From the NCBI RefSeq assembly GCF_004006395.2, contig NZ_CP029758.2:930001-994000 (forward strand): DNA of 64,000 bases, read 5' to 3'. The notes under the pieces were generated by a model, which made no database searches, was not told the DNA's origin, and saw nothing but the letters and a program-made list of their open reading frames with translations. Shown here one piece after another: positions 1 to 8,661 of the stretch. Position numbers and translations under genes: made by a program. The DNA comes from Clostridium sp. AWRP (GTDB lineage Bacteria > Bacillota > Clostridia > Clostridiales > Clostridiaceae). The first letter of the stretch is position 1, and the number at the start of each line of letters is the position of its first letter.

Positions 1-80
1 CATTTGTGCTGAGAAAAGTGAAAACTTTAACCCTTTGAACCTGATTCGGGTAACGCCGACGTAGGAAAGCTACTTTAATA
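1..80 (+). promoter_or_regulatory. TPP (thiamine pyrophosphate) riboswitch, 5' part outside the window
   Basis: The first 80 bases hold the conserved 3' core of a THI-box: CTGAGA at about 9-14, then ACCCTTTGAACCTGATTCGG near 31-50 and the closing CGTAGGAAAG near 60-69. These are the pyrimidine-sensor and pyrophosphate-sensor segments of the TPP aptamer. The 5' strand of helix P1 lies before position 1. A terminator hairpin follows at 88-123, so the likely mechanism is premature termination when TPP is bound. The downstream genes encode a TatD-like hydrolase and a thiamine-precursor ABC importer, which fits TPP control. Confidence 0.93.
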
Positions 81-87
81 TTGGATT

Positions 88-123
88 CAAAGCACTGTTT
101 TTATAATAGTGCTTTTTATTTTT
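88..123 (+). terminator. Rho-independent terminator of the TPP riboswitch
   Basis: AAAGCACT and AGTGCTTT form an 8-bp stem around an AT-rich loop, followed by TTATTTTT. It lies between the aptamer and the first gene (148), as expected for the expression platform of a transcriptional riboswitch. Confidence 0.8.
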
Positions 124-147
124 GTTAAAGTATAGGGAGAGAATAAA

Positions 148-882
148 ATGTTTGTAGATGCGCATAATCATATGGATTTTTATAAAGATAATTTAAATAA
201 TGCAATTAAGAGTATAAATCGCAGCAATATTAAAACCCTAGGATGTTCTATGGATTTGGAAAGTTATATATTTACAAAAAAATTAAGTAAAGATAATAAA
301 AATATAACTCCATGTTTTGGAATACATCCATGGGAGGCACATAAAAACTACAAGGATTTAGATAAGTTCGATGATTATGTAAAGGAATGTAAAATTATTG
401 GAGAAATAGGACTTGACTACTATTGGGTTTTGGAGAAAGAAAAATATCCTTATATGAATCTAGTATTTGAATACTTTTTAGGTAAAGCTAAGGAATATGA
501 CAAAATAACAAACATTCATACTAAAGGAGCAGAAAAGGAGGTATTGGATTATATAAAGAAATATGATTTAAGAACACCTATAATTCATTGGTATAGTGGA
601 GATTTGAATATATTAAAAAAGTTTTTGGAGTATGGGTGCTATTTTACAATAAGTGTTGATATAGGATATTCTAAACTTACAGATGAGATAGTAAAAATTC
701 TTCCTCTAGGTAAAATCTTAACAGAAACTGATGGACCTACTTCACTTGAATGGGTAAATAAAAAATATGGATATCCATCTGAAGTTATAAATATTGTAAG
801 AAAAATTTCTTTAATAAAGAATCTCCAGTTTGAAGAAGTTAGAGAAAAAATTTATGACAATTTTAATAAATTAAAATTATAG
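148..882 (+). CDS. TatD-family metal-dependent hydrolase in a TPP-riboswitch operon
   Basis: The 244-residue protein has the TatD/amidohydrolase TIM-barrel pattern. Candidate metal ligands are H6 and H8 in DAHNHMD, E86 in GEIGLD, H124 in NIHTKG, H147 in IIHWYSG and D195 in TETDGP. Family members are DNases or other phosphoester or amide hydrolases acting in the cytoplasm. ATG at 148 follows GGGAGAG. The gene is the first one after the TPP riboswitch and ends 17 bases before thiX. This placement suggests a role in salvage of thiamine or its pyrimidine breakdown products rather than general DNA repair, but that is inference. The length is near the usual 250-260. Confidence 0.85.
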   Translation: MFVDAHNHMDFYKDNLNNAIKSINRSNIKTLGCSMDLESYIFTKKLSKDNKNITPCFGIHPWEAHKNYKDLDKFDDYVKECKIIGEIGLDYYWVLEKEKYPYMNLVFEYFLGKAKEYDKITNIHTKGAEKEVLDYIKKYDLRTPIIHWYSGDLNILKKFLEYGCYFTISVDIGYSKLTDEIVKILPLGKILTETDGPTSLEWVNKKYGYPSEVINIVRKISLIKNLQFEEVREKIYDNFNKLKL

Positions 883-899
883 ACTGAAGGTGCTTATAT

Positions 900-1652
900 A
901 TGGAAAAAACAAAAAACATTCAAAGTAAAATATATCCTATAGTTACAATAGCAATAGTTGTACTTATATGGCAGTTAACAATAAACTTTGCCCATGTTCC
1001 TCAGTATATTATTCCTTCTCCGCTGGATATTTTAAAAACTCTTGTATCAGATTTCCAAAATATAATGGAAAATACAGAAACTACATTGTACGAATCTTTT
1101 ATAGGTTTTTTTATATCTATAATATTTTCCTTTATATTGGCTGTAATAATGGATAGTTTTGAGATTGTGAGAAAGTCAATATATCCTATTTTACTAATAT
1201 CTCAAACTATTCCAACTATAGCAATTGCACCTTTGTTTATAATATGGTTTGGATTTGGAGTACTTCCGAAAATAATAGTAGTGGTAATGGTATGTTTTTT
1301 CCCGATAGTTGTAAGCCTTGTGGATGGCTTTGAGAAAGTGGACAGGGATTATATAAATTTATTTAGCACTATGAAAGCTTCAAAATTACAGACATTTTAT
1401 CACTTAAAGCTTCCCTATGCTATGGTGAATTTTTTTTCAGGCTTAAAAATAGCAGCAACTTATATGATAATGTCTGCAATTATAGGTGAATGGCTTGGAG
1501 GAGATAATGGTATTGGTGTATACATGGTAAGGGCAAAAAATGCATATCAATTGGACAAGGTTTTTGCTTCAATTTTAGTCATTGTTATTGTAAGCATTAT
1601 AATAATTTACATTATAGATTTTATAGGTAAAAAAATAATACATTGGAAATAG
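900..1652 (+). CDS. thiX: Thiamine-precursor ABC transporter, permease subunit (ThiX-like)
   Basis: The 250-residue protein is very hydrophobic with about six membrane segments. It has a BPD-type permease signature in the cytoplasmic loop (residues about 155-200, including KLPYAMVNFFSGLKIAA) where the ATPase docks. It belongs to the SsuC/TauC/ThiX permease group. ATG at 900 follows GAAGGTG. The binding protein and ATPase follow directly and overlap or nearly so. The TPP riboswitch upstream and the NMT1/THI5-like binding protein favour import of a pyrimidine thiamine precursor over sulfonate uptake. Confidence 0.85.
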   Translation: MEKTKNIQSKIYPIVTIAIVVLIWQLTINFAHVPQYIIPSPLDILKTLVSDFQNIMENTETTLYESFIGFFISIIFSFILAVIMDSFEIVRKSIYPILLISQTIPTIAIAPLFIIWFGFGVLPKIIVVVMVCFFPIVVSLVDGFEKVDRDYINLFSTMKASKLQTFYHLKLPYAMVNFFSGLKIAATYMIMSAIIGEWLGGDNGIGVYMVRAKNAYQLDKVFASILVIVIVSIIIIYIIDFIGKKIIHWK

Positions 1653-1663
1653 AGGGGACGAAT

Positions 1664-2668
1664 ATGAAAAAAAATAAAATTGTATTCTTGTCGGTAACTA
1701 TATTTATTATAAGTTTGTTATTTGGGGGATGTGGAACGGGTGAAAAGAAACAGGAAGCTGCTTCTTTAGATAAAACTACGGTAATACTTGACTGGACTCC
1801 AAACACAGATCATACAGGATTATATGTAGCATTAGATAAAGGATATTATAAGGAGGAAGGACTGGATGTGAAGATAGTTCAACCTTCACAAGGTAATGTG
1901 ACAAATCTTGTAGCTGCAGGCAAAGGAGATTTTGGTGTAAGCTATCAGGAAGATGTAACCTATGCGGTTACAAACAAAAATCCACTTCCTATAAAATCCA
2001 TTGCGGCAATAATACAGCACAACACTTCAGGGTTTGCATCACCTAAAAGCAAAAATATAAAAAGTGTAAAAGATTTTGAAGGAAAAGTTTATGGAGGATG
2101 GGGTTCTCCTTCAGAAGAAGCTGTAATCAAAGCTGTTATGGAGAAAAATGGAGCAGATTTCAGTAAACTTAAAATTGTGAATATGGGAACTGATGATTTC
2201 TTTGCATCTACGAAAAAAAACGTTGATTTTGCCTGGATCTACCAGGGATGGACTGGAGTTGAAGCAAAATTAAAAGGTGTGGACTTAAATTTTATACCTG
2301 TCAAAGATTTAGATTCTGCACTTGATTACTACACTCCTATTTTAATAACTAGTAATAAAAATATTAGTCAAAATCCAGATAAAGTTCGAAAGTTTTTAAA
2401 AGCTACAGCAAAGGGATATGAATATGCTATAAAAAATCCTGATGAAAGTGCAAAAATACTTGTCAAATATGCACCAGAAATAGATAAGAAAATAGCTGCA
2501 GAAAGTCAGAAATATATGGCAAAGCAGTACATAGCAGACGCACCTAGATGGGGTGTAATGAAATCTGATGTATGGAGTAGATATGCTAAATTTTTACAAA
2601 GTAAAGGGTTAATTAAAAAGGAGCTAAAAACAAGCGATGCTTTCACAAATGAATTTTTGCCAAAATAA
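1664..2668 (+). CDS. thiY: Thiamine-precursor ABC transporter, substrate-binding lipoprotein (ThiY-like)
   Basis: The 334-residue protein starts at ATG 1664 behind GAGGGG. A longer reading frame opens at 1643 but lacks this ribosome site and would spoil the signal peptide. Residues 1-20 form a lipoprotein signal ending in LLFGGC, so the protein is anchored outside the membrane. The mature part is NMT1/THI5-like: LDWTPNTDHTGLYVALDKGYYKEEGLDV is typical of binding proteins for formylaminopyrimidine or hydroxymethylpyrimidine. The 3' end overlaps the ATPase gene by 32 bases. Confidence 0.87.
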   Translation: MKKNKIVFLSVTIFIISLLFGGCGTGEKKQEAASLDKTTVILDWTPNTDHTGLYVALDKGYYKEEGLDVKIVQPSQGNVTNLVAAGKGDFGVSYQEDVTYAVTNKNPLPIKSIAAIIQHNTSGFASPKSKNIKSVKDFEGKVYGGWGSPSEEAVIKAVMEKNGADFSKLKIVNMGTDDFFASTKKNVDFAWIYQGWTGVEAKLKGVDLNFIPVKDLDSALDYYTPILITSNKNISQNPDKVRKFLKATAKGYEYAIKNPDESAKILVKYAPEIDKKIAAESQKYMAKQYIADAPRWGVMKSDVWSRYAKFLQSKGLIKKELKTSDAFTNEFLPK

Positions 2669-3386
2669 ACATGATGATTCCATCATAAAAGTTAAAAATG
2701 TGAGTATAAGTTTTGAGGAAAATCTTATACTAAAAGATATATCTCTTAACTTAAAAAAGGGAGAATTTGTTTCTATCTTAGGTCCAAGTGGATGCGGAAA
2801 AAGTACTTTGTTTAATATAATAACTGGTATTATTAAAGAATACAGAGGAGAGGTTTCAGTAAAGGGAGACATAGGATATATGCAGCAGAAAGATTTACTT
2901 TTGCCCTGGAAAACTGTAATGGAAAATGTAGTGCTTCCACTTGATATAAGAGGTAGTAATAAAAAAGAATCGAGGGAAAGGGCAGTTAAGTATATTGAAA
3001 TAGTTGGACTTAAAGGCTATGAAAAGAAATATCCCTATGAACTTTCAGGAGGTATGAGACAGAGGGCAAGTTTTTTGAGGACTTTTCTGTCTTCTGAGGA
3101 AATAATGCTACTTGATGAACCCTTTGGTGCGCTGGATTCTATAACTAGAGGTAAAATGCAAAGATGGGTTCTTGATATGAAGCAAGAATTGAAAAGAAGT
3201 ATACTCTTTGTAACTCATGATATAGAAGAAGCAATTTTGCTCTCTGATAGGATATATGTACTATCCTCTAAACCTGGAGTGATTAAAAAAGAAATTAACG
3301 TAGATTTTGAAAGTGAGAACAAGAAAAACAGAATATTTTCTAAAAAACTTTTAGAAATGAAAGCAGATATTTTAAAGCTGCTTTAA
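2637..3386 (+). CDS. thiZ: Thiamine-precursor ABC transporter, ATP-binding subunit (ThiZ-like)
   Basis: The ABC ATPase has 249 residues. It shows Walker A GPSGCGKST, a Q-loop region around YMQQKDLLLPW, the signature LSGGMRQR, Walker B IMLLDEPFGALD and a switch histidine in FVTHD. It groups with the SsuB/TauB/ThiZ ATPases that power small-molecule import. ATG 2637 lies inside the end of thiY; a second ATG at 2649 is possible because the AGGAG at about 2619 is rather far from 2637. It is the last gene of the operon; a long hairpin repeat begins 24 bases after its stop. Confidence 0.87.
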   Translation: MLSQMNFCQNKHDDSIIKVKNVSISFEENLILKDISLNLKKGEFVSILGPSGCGKSTLFNIITGIIKEYRGEVSVKGDIGYMQQKDLLLPWKTVMENVVLPLDIRGSNKKESRERAVKYIEIVGLKGYEKKYPYELSGGMRQRASFLRTFLSSEEIMLLDEPFGALDSITRGKMQRWVLDMKQELKRSILFVTHDIEEAILLSDRIYVLSSKPGVIKKEINVDFESENKKNRIFSKKLLEMKADILKLL

Positions 3387-3410
3387 ATTATTGATAAAAA
3401 ATAAACACTA

Positions 3411-3668
3411 TATAGAGTTCCTAAACAAAAATCAACTTATACTTCGAATATTTTTTACAACCTTCAGTTCGTTAAATATTTTGATAAGTCTAAGCAAAAA
3501 ATTTTAAAAAAGCTAAGAACTTTTGAAAACTCGTACCTCAAACAATTCAAAAGTTCTAAGTTTTTACGAATTTTTCCCTAAGACTTATATACAAAATATT
3601 TAAAAGAGCTTCATCGTTGTAAAAATATGTCTGCGTATAAGTTAAATTATCACCTAGAAACCCTATAG
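3411..3668 (+). repeat. Long hairpin repeat R1, copy A (about 258 bp)
   Basis: The whole segment is one imperfect inverted repeat. The outer ends read TATAGAGTTCCTAAAC and, inverted, CTATAGGGTTTCTAGG. The basal arms carry ATAAGTCT / AGACTTAT. The inner stem pairs AAGAACTTTTGAA with TTCAAAAGTTCTAAG around an apical loop AACTCGTACCTCAAACA (about 3529-3545). It matches copy C (28699-28959, opposite strand) almost base for base and copy B (28187-28446) only at the ends, basal stem and loop. It starts 24 bases after thiZ and touches the stop codon of the convergent pseudogene. Confidence 0.9.
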
Positions 3669-4170
3669 CTATTTAGATTTATCTATGTGGACATCTTCAC
3701 CTAATTGATATAATTCTAATCCTGTAGTTTGATATTTAGTGTTTACATTAAATTTAATTTCCACATTGGATACTCTTAGAAAAAATTTATTCTGTGATTC
3801 TGGAAAGAGTTCGTATTTTGCTTTACTGCCACCCTGTTCATAATAAAGATGACTTCCATTACTTGTTATAGATATATTTAGACCTCCTGGAATAGTATAG
3901 CTTCCGACATATTTATCTAAAGTTTTACTGTCCACTTTTACTACTCGTTTTGTATTTGGAAGCTCATAACTTCCACCCATACGGATATTTGATAAAGTAT
4001 CAGTGAGAGAATTTACGTTATAATATCCTATATTTTGTAAGCGTAATTATGCTTAGATCTTTATCTGGATATCTTGCTATATTTCCATCTTGAGCTACAA
4101 GTACACTTCCGTGGAAGTTATCTGCTCTTTGGAATAAGCTTAAATAGTTGTCTAATTTTTATGTTAATAG
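3669..4170 (-). pseudogene. Remnant of a beta-lactamase-like serine hydrolase (DUF3471-type C-terminus)
   Basis: Three pieces of one protein can be read on the minus strand. Around 4165-4090 one frame gives LDNYLSLFQRADNFHGSVLVAQDGNI, the usual N-terminus of a class C beta-lactamase-like domain. It then jumps directly to YPDKDLSIITLT, which belongs near that domain's end, so the catalytic middle is missing. A frameshift near 4040 leads to IGYYNVNSLTDTLSNIRMGGSYELP. The last part (103 codons, 3669-3980) is an intact DUF3471-like beta-sheet tail (YVGSYTIPGGLNISITSNGSHLYYE). No start codon precedes the first piece. The gene is dead, through deletion plus frameshift. Confidence 0.8.
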
Positions 4171-4255
4171 TAACTTTTATGAATATAATAATATCACAAA
4201 AAATGGAAAACTCAATAATAATTTAAAAATTGAAGTTAATTAAGATGATTTGAAG

Positions 4256-5581
4256 CTACTTAATCATAGTGCAAATTTTGTTTATACCTTTTTCAATTTC
4301 AATGGTATTACTTCTACTAACACTTAGTCTTACTAATTTCTTTGATATATTGGTATTTAAATAAAATATATTTGGATCGGTCAGAAGAATGTTTTTTGAC
4401 TTTAACCCATTAATTATATAGTCTATATGTGTACTGTTAACCACCTCAAAACTGGCAAAAAAACCTGAAGGGGGAACGTGCCAAATTATATTAGAGTTGT
4501 AACAAGTTTTTACACATTTATTAAGACAGGCCATTCTTTTAGAATATACCTCCCTAAGTTTTTTTGCATGTATGTCAAACATACCACTTTTTATATAAAT
4601 TTCTAAGGCTCCCTGTGAAAGTACGGATGTGCTTAAATCATTCCATTTTTTATATTTGCCAAAAGTTTTTAGTATCTCTTTTGGAAGTACAATTGCAGAA
4701 ATTCTCAATCCAGGCAATAATACTTTAGAATAGGTTTTTACATATATAACTTTTGAGTAAGAATCTAAAGCATATATTGGATCAGACTTTTTTTCAATAT
4801 CCAAGTCAGCTAAATAGTCATCTTCAACTATATATACATTATATTTTTGGCAAAGTTTTAATATTTGTTTTTTTTCACTATTTGAATATGAAAATCCTGT
4901 AGGATTGTGAAAACGTGGAATAATATAAAAAAATTTTATATCTTTGTGCTTAAATATATTTTCAAGTTCATAAAAGTCTATTCCTTTTGAAGTCCTATTT
5001 ATACCTATAATATTTACATTATTAAGTTTTAAAGATTCTATAACTCCGTAATAGGTTGGTTCCTCAATAAGCACATTTTTTTTACCATTTGGAAAATCCA
5101 TCATAGTGAGTATATTTATAGCTTGTTGAGAGCCTGCTGTTATAAATATATATGGCTTGTCAGTAAAAATTTGATAATTTTGAAGCTGCTTTTGTATGGT
5201 ACAAATCAAGTTTTCAACTCCCTGTGTACTAGAGGGAGAGATAAGATTTTTTTTATATAAATTTAATGCTTGATTTAAACAATCCTGAAATTCTTTATAA
5301 GGCAAAATACGTTCATCTGGAGCGGATGTTGAAAAATCTATACTTTTATTATCAAAACTATTATTCATATTTAGACTGTTTTCAATAAGGTAGTATCCAC
5401 TTTTAGGTACAGCGTATATTATGTGATCTTTTATCAATAAGTCATATGCTTTGGCAGCAGTTATTTTGCTGCACTCAAATTTTTTACATATGTTCCTTAT
5501 AGAAGGTAATTTTTTACCCGGTTTAATATATCCTTTAAATATTTGTTCTTTTATATATGTGTAAATAAAGTTATACTTCAT
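4256..5581 (-). CDS. MocR-type transcriptional regulator (GntR winged helix fused to aminotransferase fold)
   Basis: The protein has 441 residues. Residues 1-65 form a GntR winged helix (KLPSIRNICKKFECSKITAAKAYDLLI). Residues 80-441 resemble fold-type I aminotransferases. Pyridoxal-phosphate features include GSQQAINI, HNPTGFSYS, EDDYLADL and K286 in KTYSKVLLPGLR. MocR proteins use PLP or an amino-acid adduct as ligand and normally regulate a divergent neighbour. Here that is an MFS transporter starting 112 bases away, so control of that gene is likely but inferred. The start at 5581 is followed by typical regulator residues. Confidence 0.87.
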   Translation of the reverse strand: MKYNFIYTYIKEQIFKGYIKPGKKLPSIRNICKKFECSKITAAKAYDLLIKDHIIYAVPKSGYYLIENSLNMNNSFDNKSIDFSTSAPDERILPYKEFQDCLNQALNLYKKNLISPSSTQGVENLICTIQKQLQNYQIFTDKPYIFITAGSQQAINILTMMDFPNGKKNVLIEEPTYYGVIESLKLNNVNIIGINRTSKGIDFYELENIFKHKDIKFFYIIPRFHNPTGFSYSNSEKKQILKLCQKYNVYIVEDDYLADLDIEKKSDPIYALDSYSKVIYVKTYSKVLLPGLRISAIVLPKEILKTFGKYKKWNDLSTSVLSQGALEIYIKSGMFDIHAKKLREVYSKRMACLNKCVKTCYNSNIIWHVPPSGFFASFEVVNSTHIDYIINGLKSKNILLTDPNIFYLNTNISKKLVRLSVSRSNTIEIEKGINKICTMIK

Positions 5582-5693
5582 AAAACTACCTACTTCCTAT
5601 GAATCTGTACTAGGCCACATTAGAATTTTTTGCATTGTATAGAAAATATATATTTTTTATACTTTAATTATACTATATAAGGAGATACAAAAT

Positions 5694-6875
5694 ATGAAGC
5701 ATTTAATTTGTAAAAATAAAGAACAAGTAAGTTTAAAATATGATATATTAATTGTAATTTTAGGAATTGGAGGATTTATTTCTGCTGCTGATAATTGGTT
5801 TGTATCGCCGATACTTCCGGCAATAGCTTCAGAATTTAATACATCAATTCCTAAGACTGGTATTATATTGACATTATACATGATACCCTATGGAATAATG
5901 CAGCCTGTTTATGGATATTTCAGTGATTGTTACAGTAAAGTTAGAATACTTAAGTTGATTATATGTGGATTTGCTTTAGGAACCTGTGGATGTGCATTTG
6001 CTAGTTCTTTATTTGTACTGAGCATATGGAGGACAGTAACAGGATTTTTTGCTGCAGGTATTATAGCTGTATCTCTAGCTTTGATTGGGGATACCGTTCC
6101 AGTTTCAAAGCGATCAAAATATGTTGGAAAATTTATGGGGATTGTTTTTCTGGGACAAGGTTTTAGTGCTGGCTTAGGTGGAACATTAGCTAGATATATC
6201 AGCTGGCGTGTATTATTTATTTTTTTTGTGGCAGCTGCAATATGCACGGTATTTCTTTTGTTTACCATACCTAAAGATAATATTATTTCTGTAAATAAGA
6301 AGTTTTTTACTGAAGTTAAACGTGTTACTTTAACACCAAGTGGGAAAATAATTTTTCCTATGGCACTTATATCCGGGTTTCTATTTTTGGGTTTGTATAG
6401 TTATTTAGGTGCCTATTTTCATTATGCCTTAAAGTTAAATTATATGGAATGTGGAATAATTGTAATGTTTTATGGATTTGCTTGTCTTGGTGCAGGCTCT
6501 ATCATGGGAAAGTTAAATGTAAAAATAGGATATAAAAATGTGATCATATTAGGTGAAATATTTGCACTAATGATGACTTTATTTTTAATAAATTTTCACT
6601 GCTGGGAAATGGGTTTGGTTGCCACTATCAGTTTGGGCATTGGATATATTTTCGTTCAATCTACCTTGGCTACTATGGCTTTTGATGTGGCATCTGATTC
6701 TAAAGGGTTACCTTCAGGATTAATTGGATTCGGTCTATTTTGTGGTGGTGGATTGGGCAGTGTTTTTAGTGGCATTGTCATTGCTAAAATAGGCTATCAG
6801 TTATTATGGGTGATATTTTCTGTTTTTATTTCAATCTTTATTTTTGCAACATATAAACAAATTAATAATGAATAA
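5694..6875 (+). CDS. MFS transporter, divergent from a MocR regulator
   Basis: The protein has 393 residues and about 12 predicted membrane helices. MFS loop 2-3 shows GYFSDCYSKVRIL, a variant of motif A, and the second half repeats the pattern. It resembles the arabinose-efflux-permease/YnfM group of proton-driven exporters. ATG 5694 follows AAGGAG. It shares its upstream region with the MocR gene, which suggests a substrate related to amino acids or vitamin B6. The true substrate cannot be told from sequence. Confidence 0.82.
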   Translation: MKHLICKNKEQVSLKYDILIVILGIGGFISAADNWFVSPILPAIASEFNTSIPKTGIILTLYMIPYGIMQPVYGYFSDCYSKVRILKLIICGFALGTCGCAFASSLFVLSIWRTVTGFFAAGIIAVSLALIGDTVPVSKRSKYVGKFMGIVFLGQGFSAGLGGTLARYISWRVLFIFFVAAAICTVFLLFTIPKDNIISVNKKFFTEVKRVTLTPSGKIIFPMALISGFLFLGLYSYLGAYFHYALKLNYMECGIIVMFYGFACLGAGSIMGKLNVKIGYKNVIILGEIFALMMTLFLINFHCWEMGLVATISLGIGYIFVQSTLATMAFDVASDSKGLPSGLIGFGLFCGGGLGSVFSGIVIAKIGYQLLWVIFSVFISIFIFATYKQINNE

Positions 6876-6921
6876 AACCTTTTTATGTAACAAAAACTAT
6901 TAGTAGAAGGGAGAGATAAGG

Positions 6922-7110
6922 ATGAAATTAACAGTTGAAGATATGATAAAGCAAAAACTTCTTGATGAGCAGGAGAGCGTTAGAGATTACCAGGAGTATT
7001 CTGGTAAAATAGAGAATAAAGAAATAAATCAGGTGTTTAAAAAATTTGCAGAAGAATCTGCCCTGCAAGCACGGGAACTAGAAAGATTGCTTAATAAATT
7101 TGAAAGATAG
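6922..7110 (+). CDS. Small helical protein of unknown function (62 aa)
   Basis: A short gene with a good ribosome site (AAGGGAGAG before ATG 6922) and its own terminator at 7129-7158. The protein is almost all charged helix (KQKLLDEQESVRDYQEYSGKIENKEINQVFKKFAEESALQARELERLL) with no membrane segment or cysteine. The pattern loosely recalls one helical pair of a ferritin-like or rubrerythrin-related bundle, but the metal-binding residues are not clear. I do not assign a function. Confidence 0.7.
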   Translation: MKLTVEDMIKQKLLDEQESVRDYQEYSGKIENKEINQVFKKFAEESALQARELERLLNKFER

Positions 7111-7128
7111 CTGTATAGAATTATATCA

Positions 7129-7158
7129 TAGAAGGTTATTATGACCTTCTATTTTTTA
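7129..7158 (+). terminator. Rho-independent terminator after the 62-aa gene
   Basis: AGAAGGT and ACCTTCT pair across TATTATG, followed by ATTTTTT. Confidence 0.85.
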
Positions 7159-7225
7159 TAAAAATTACTAGACTTTTTTAACAAAGATAATATAATATAA
7201 AATATGGGAGTTTTTTAAATATTTG

Positions 7226-7261
7226 CTCAACTTTCGCAGCTTAAAAACTTTGCAAGTTGAG
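7226..7261. repeat. Short hairpin with R3-type ends
   Basis: CTCAACTT and AAGTTGAG pair around TCGCAGCTTAAAAACTTTGC. The first 14 bases (CTCAACTTTCGCAG) match the left end of the 277-bp R3 element at 18233-18509. This may be a minimal or internally deleted copy. It lies about 30 bases upstream of the nhaC start. Confidence 0.7.
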
Positions 7262-7290
7262 ATAATTATTAATTATTTTGGGGGCATATT

Positions 7291-8652
7291 ATGTGTAATA
7301 AGAACATCTCGGAAAGACGTAGGTACATGGTTCTAATTTTTGCATTTATAGCCATACTAAGTTCTATAATTTTTAAGATATCATTATTTTACGCATTTAC
7401 TATAAGTATAATTTTTTCAACCTGCGTTTTTATAAAAAGTGGCTTTAGTGTTACTGAGCTATTAGTTATGGTAAAGAATAGTCTTCTTGACTGCAGACAA
7501 TTACTTACTTTAATTTTATTGATAGGAGCTTTAATCCCTGTATGGTTTTCATCTGGAGTTATACCTACAATAATGTACTATGGTTTTAAATATATGCAGC
7601 ACATGAATATTCTATTTATGATTTTTATACTTACGTCTGCTGTAGCAGTATTTATAGGGTCTGCTTTTGCAACTATAAGTACCATTGGAATTGCAAGCTT
7701 AGGGTTGGCAAAGGCTTTTGGAATTCCAGATTATATTATTTTAGGAGTAATTGTTTCAGGTGCATTTTTAGCAGATAAAATGTCTCCGATTTCAGGACTT
7801 GTAAATCTTACCTTAACCACTGTTAAAACATCCTATAAAAATATGCTTTCATCTATGGTTAAGATATTATTTCCTGCATATTTAATAGCTGGCTCTGTAT
7901 ATTTTTACATTGGACAAAGGTATAGTGTGGGTTCTAACTCTTCAAATATAAGTAGGTATACTACTTCAATTAAGAAAAGTTTTGTAATTTCACCACTTTT
8001 TTTATTAATACCTGCAGTAATTTTTATAGTGTCTTTTTTAGGTGTAAAAATAGTTAATTCGCTTTCACTTGGATTAGTTGCTAGTGTGATTTTATCTATG
8101 ACAGTACAAAATACTAGCATTTGGAGTGTTGTCATGGAAATAACTACGGGTTATGTAGGAAATACAAAATATGAGTATTTGAATAAGGTATTAACCGGTG
8201 GGGGAATAACTTCTATGGTTGAGGTTTTACTTATAATGGGAGGAGCTATTTCGTTAAATAGTATTTTTCAAGGAACAGGCCTTATAAAACCTATAGTGGA
8301 TAAAGTAATTTCAACTATAAAATCAAAGGAAGAATTGGTTATAAAGACTTGTGCTATAAGTGGAATGTCCACAATAGCTTGTGACCAAACTGTTGGCATA
8401 ATATTACCTGGACAACTTTTGAGACACAAGTATGAGGAATTAGGTGTGGAAAATAAGATATTAGCTAGAACAATATCTGATACTGGAACTGTTATTGCTC
8501 CATTAGTTCCATGGAATGTAAATTCTTTATTAATTTTAGCAGTTACAGGTATTTCTACAATTAAGTATGCACCCTATGCATTGCTGTGCTATATGCTACC
8601 CATAGTAACCATATTTGCAGCTTGTATTTGCAAAGTCAAAAAAGTAGAATAA
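7291..8652 (+). CDS. nhaC: Na+/H+ antiporter, NhaC family
   Basis: The protein has 453 residues and about 11-12 membrane segments. It has the NhaC/ion-transporter superfamily motif GAFLADKMSPISGLVNLT around residue 160-177 and a matching second half (CAISGMSTIACDQTVGIILPGQ). Family members exchange Na+ (some take malate or amino acids in the same fold) for protons across the cytoplasmic membrane. ATG 7291 follows TTTTGGGGGC. It stands alone, converging on cardiolipin synthase with only 9 bases between stop codons. Other NhaC-fold substrates remain possible. Confidence 0.82.
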   Translation: MCNKNISERRRYMVLIFAFIAILSSIIFKISLFYAFTISIIFSTCVFIKSGFSVTELLVMVKNSLLDCRQLLTLILLIGALIPVWFSSGVIPTIMYYGFKYMQHMNILFMIFILTSAVAVFIGSAFATISTIGIASLGLAKAFGIPDYIILGVIVSGAFLADKMSPISGLVNLTLTTVKTSYKNMLSSMVKILFPAYLIAGSVYFYIGQRYSVGSNSSNISRYTTSIKKSFVISPLFLLIPAVIFIVSFLGVKIVNSLSLGLVASVILSMTVQNTSIWSVVMEITTGYVGNTKYEYLNKVLTGGGITSMVEVLLIMGGAISLNSIFQGTGLIKPIVDKVISTIKSKEELVIKTCAISGMSTIACDQTVGIILPGQLLRHKYEELGVENKILARTISDTGTVIAPLVPWNVNSLLILAVTGISTIKYAPYALLCYMLPIVTIFAACICKVKKVE

Positions 8653-8661
8653 TATAATTAT

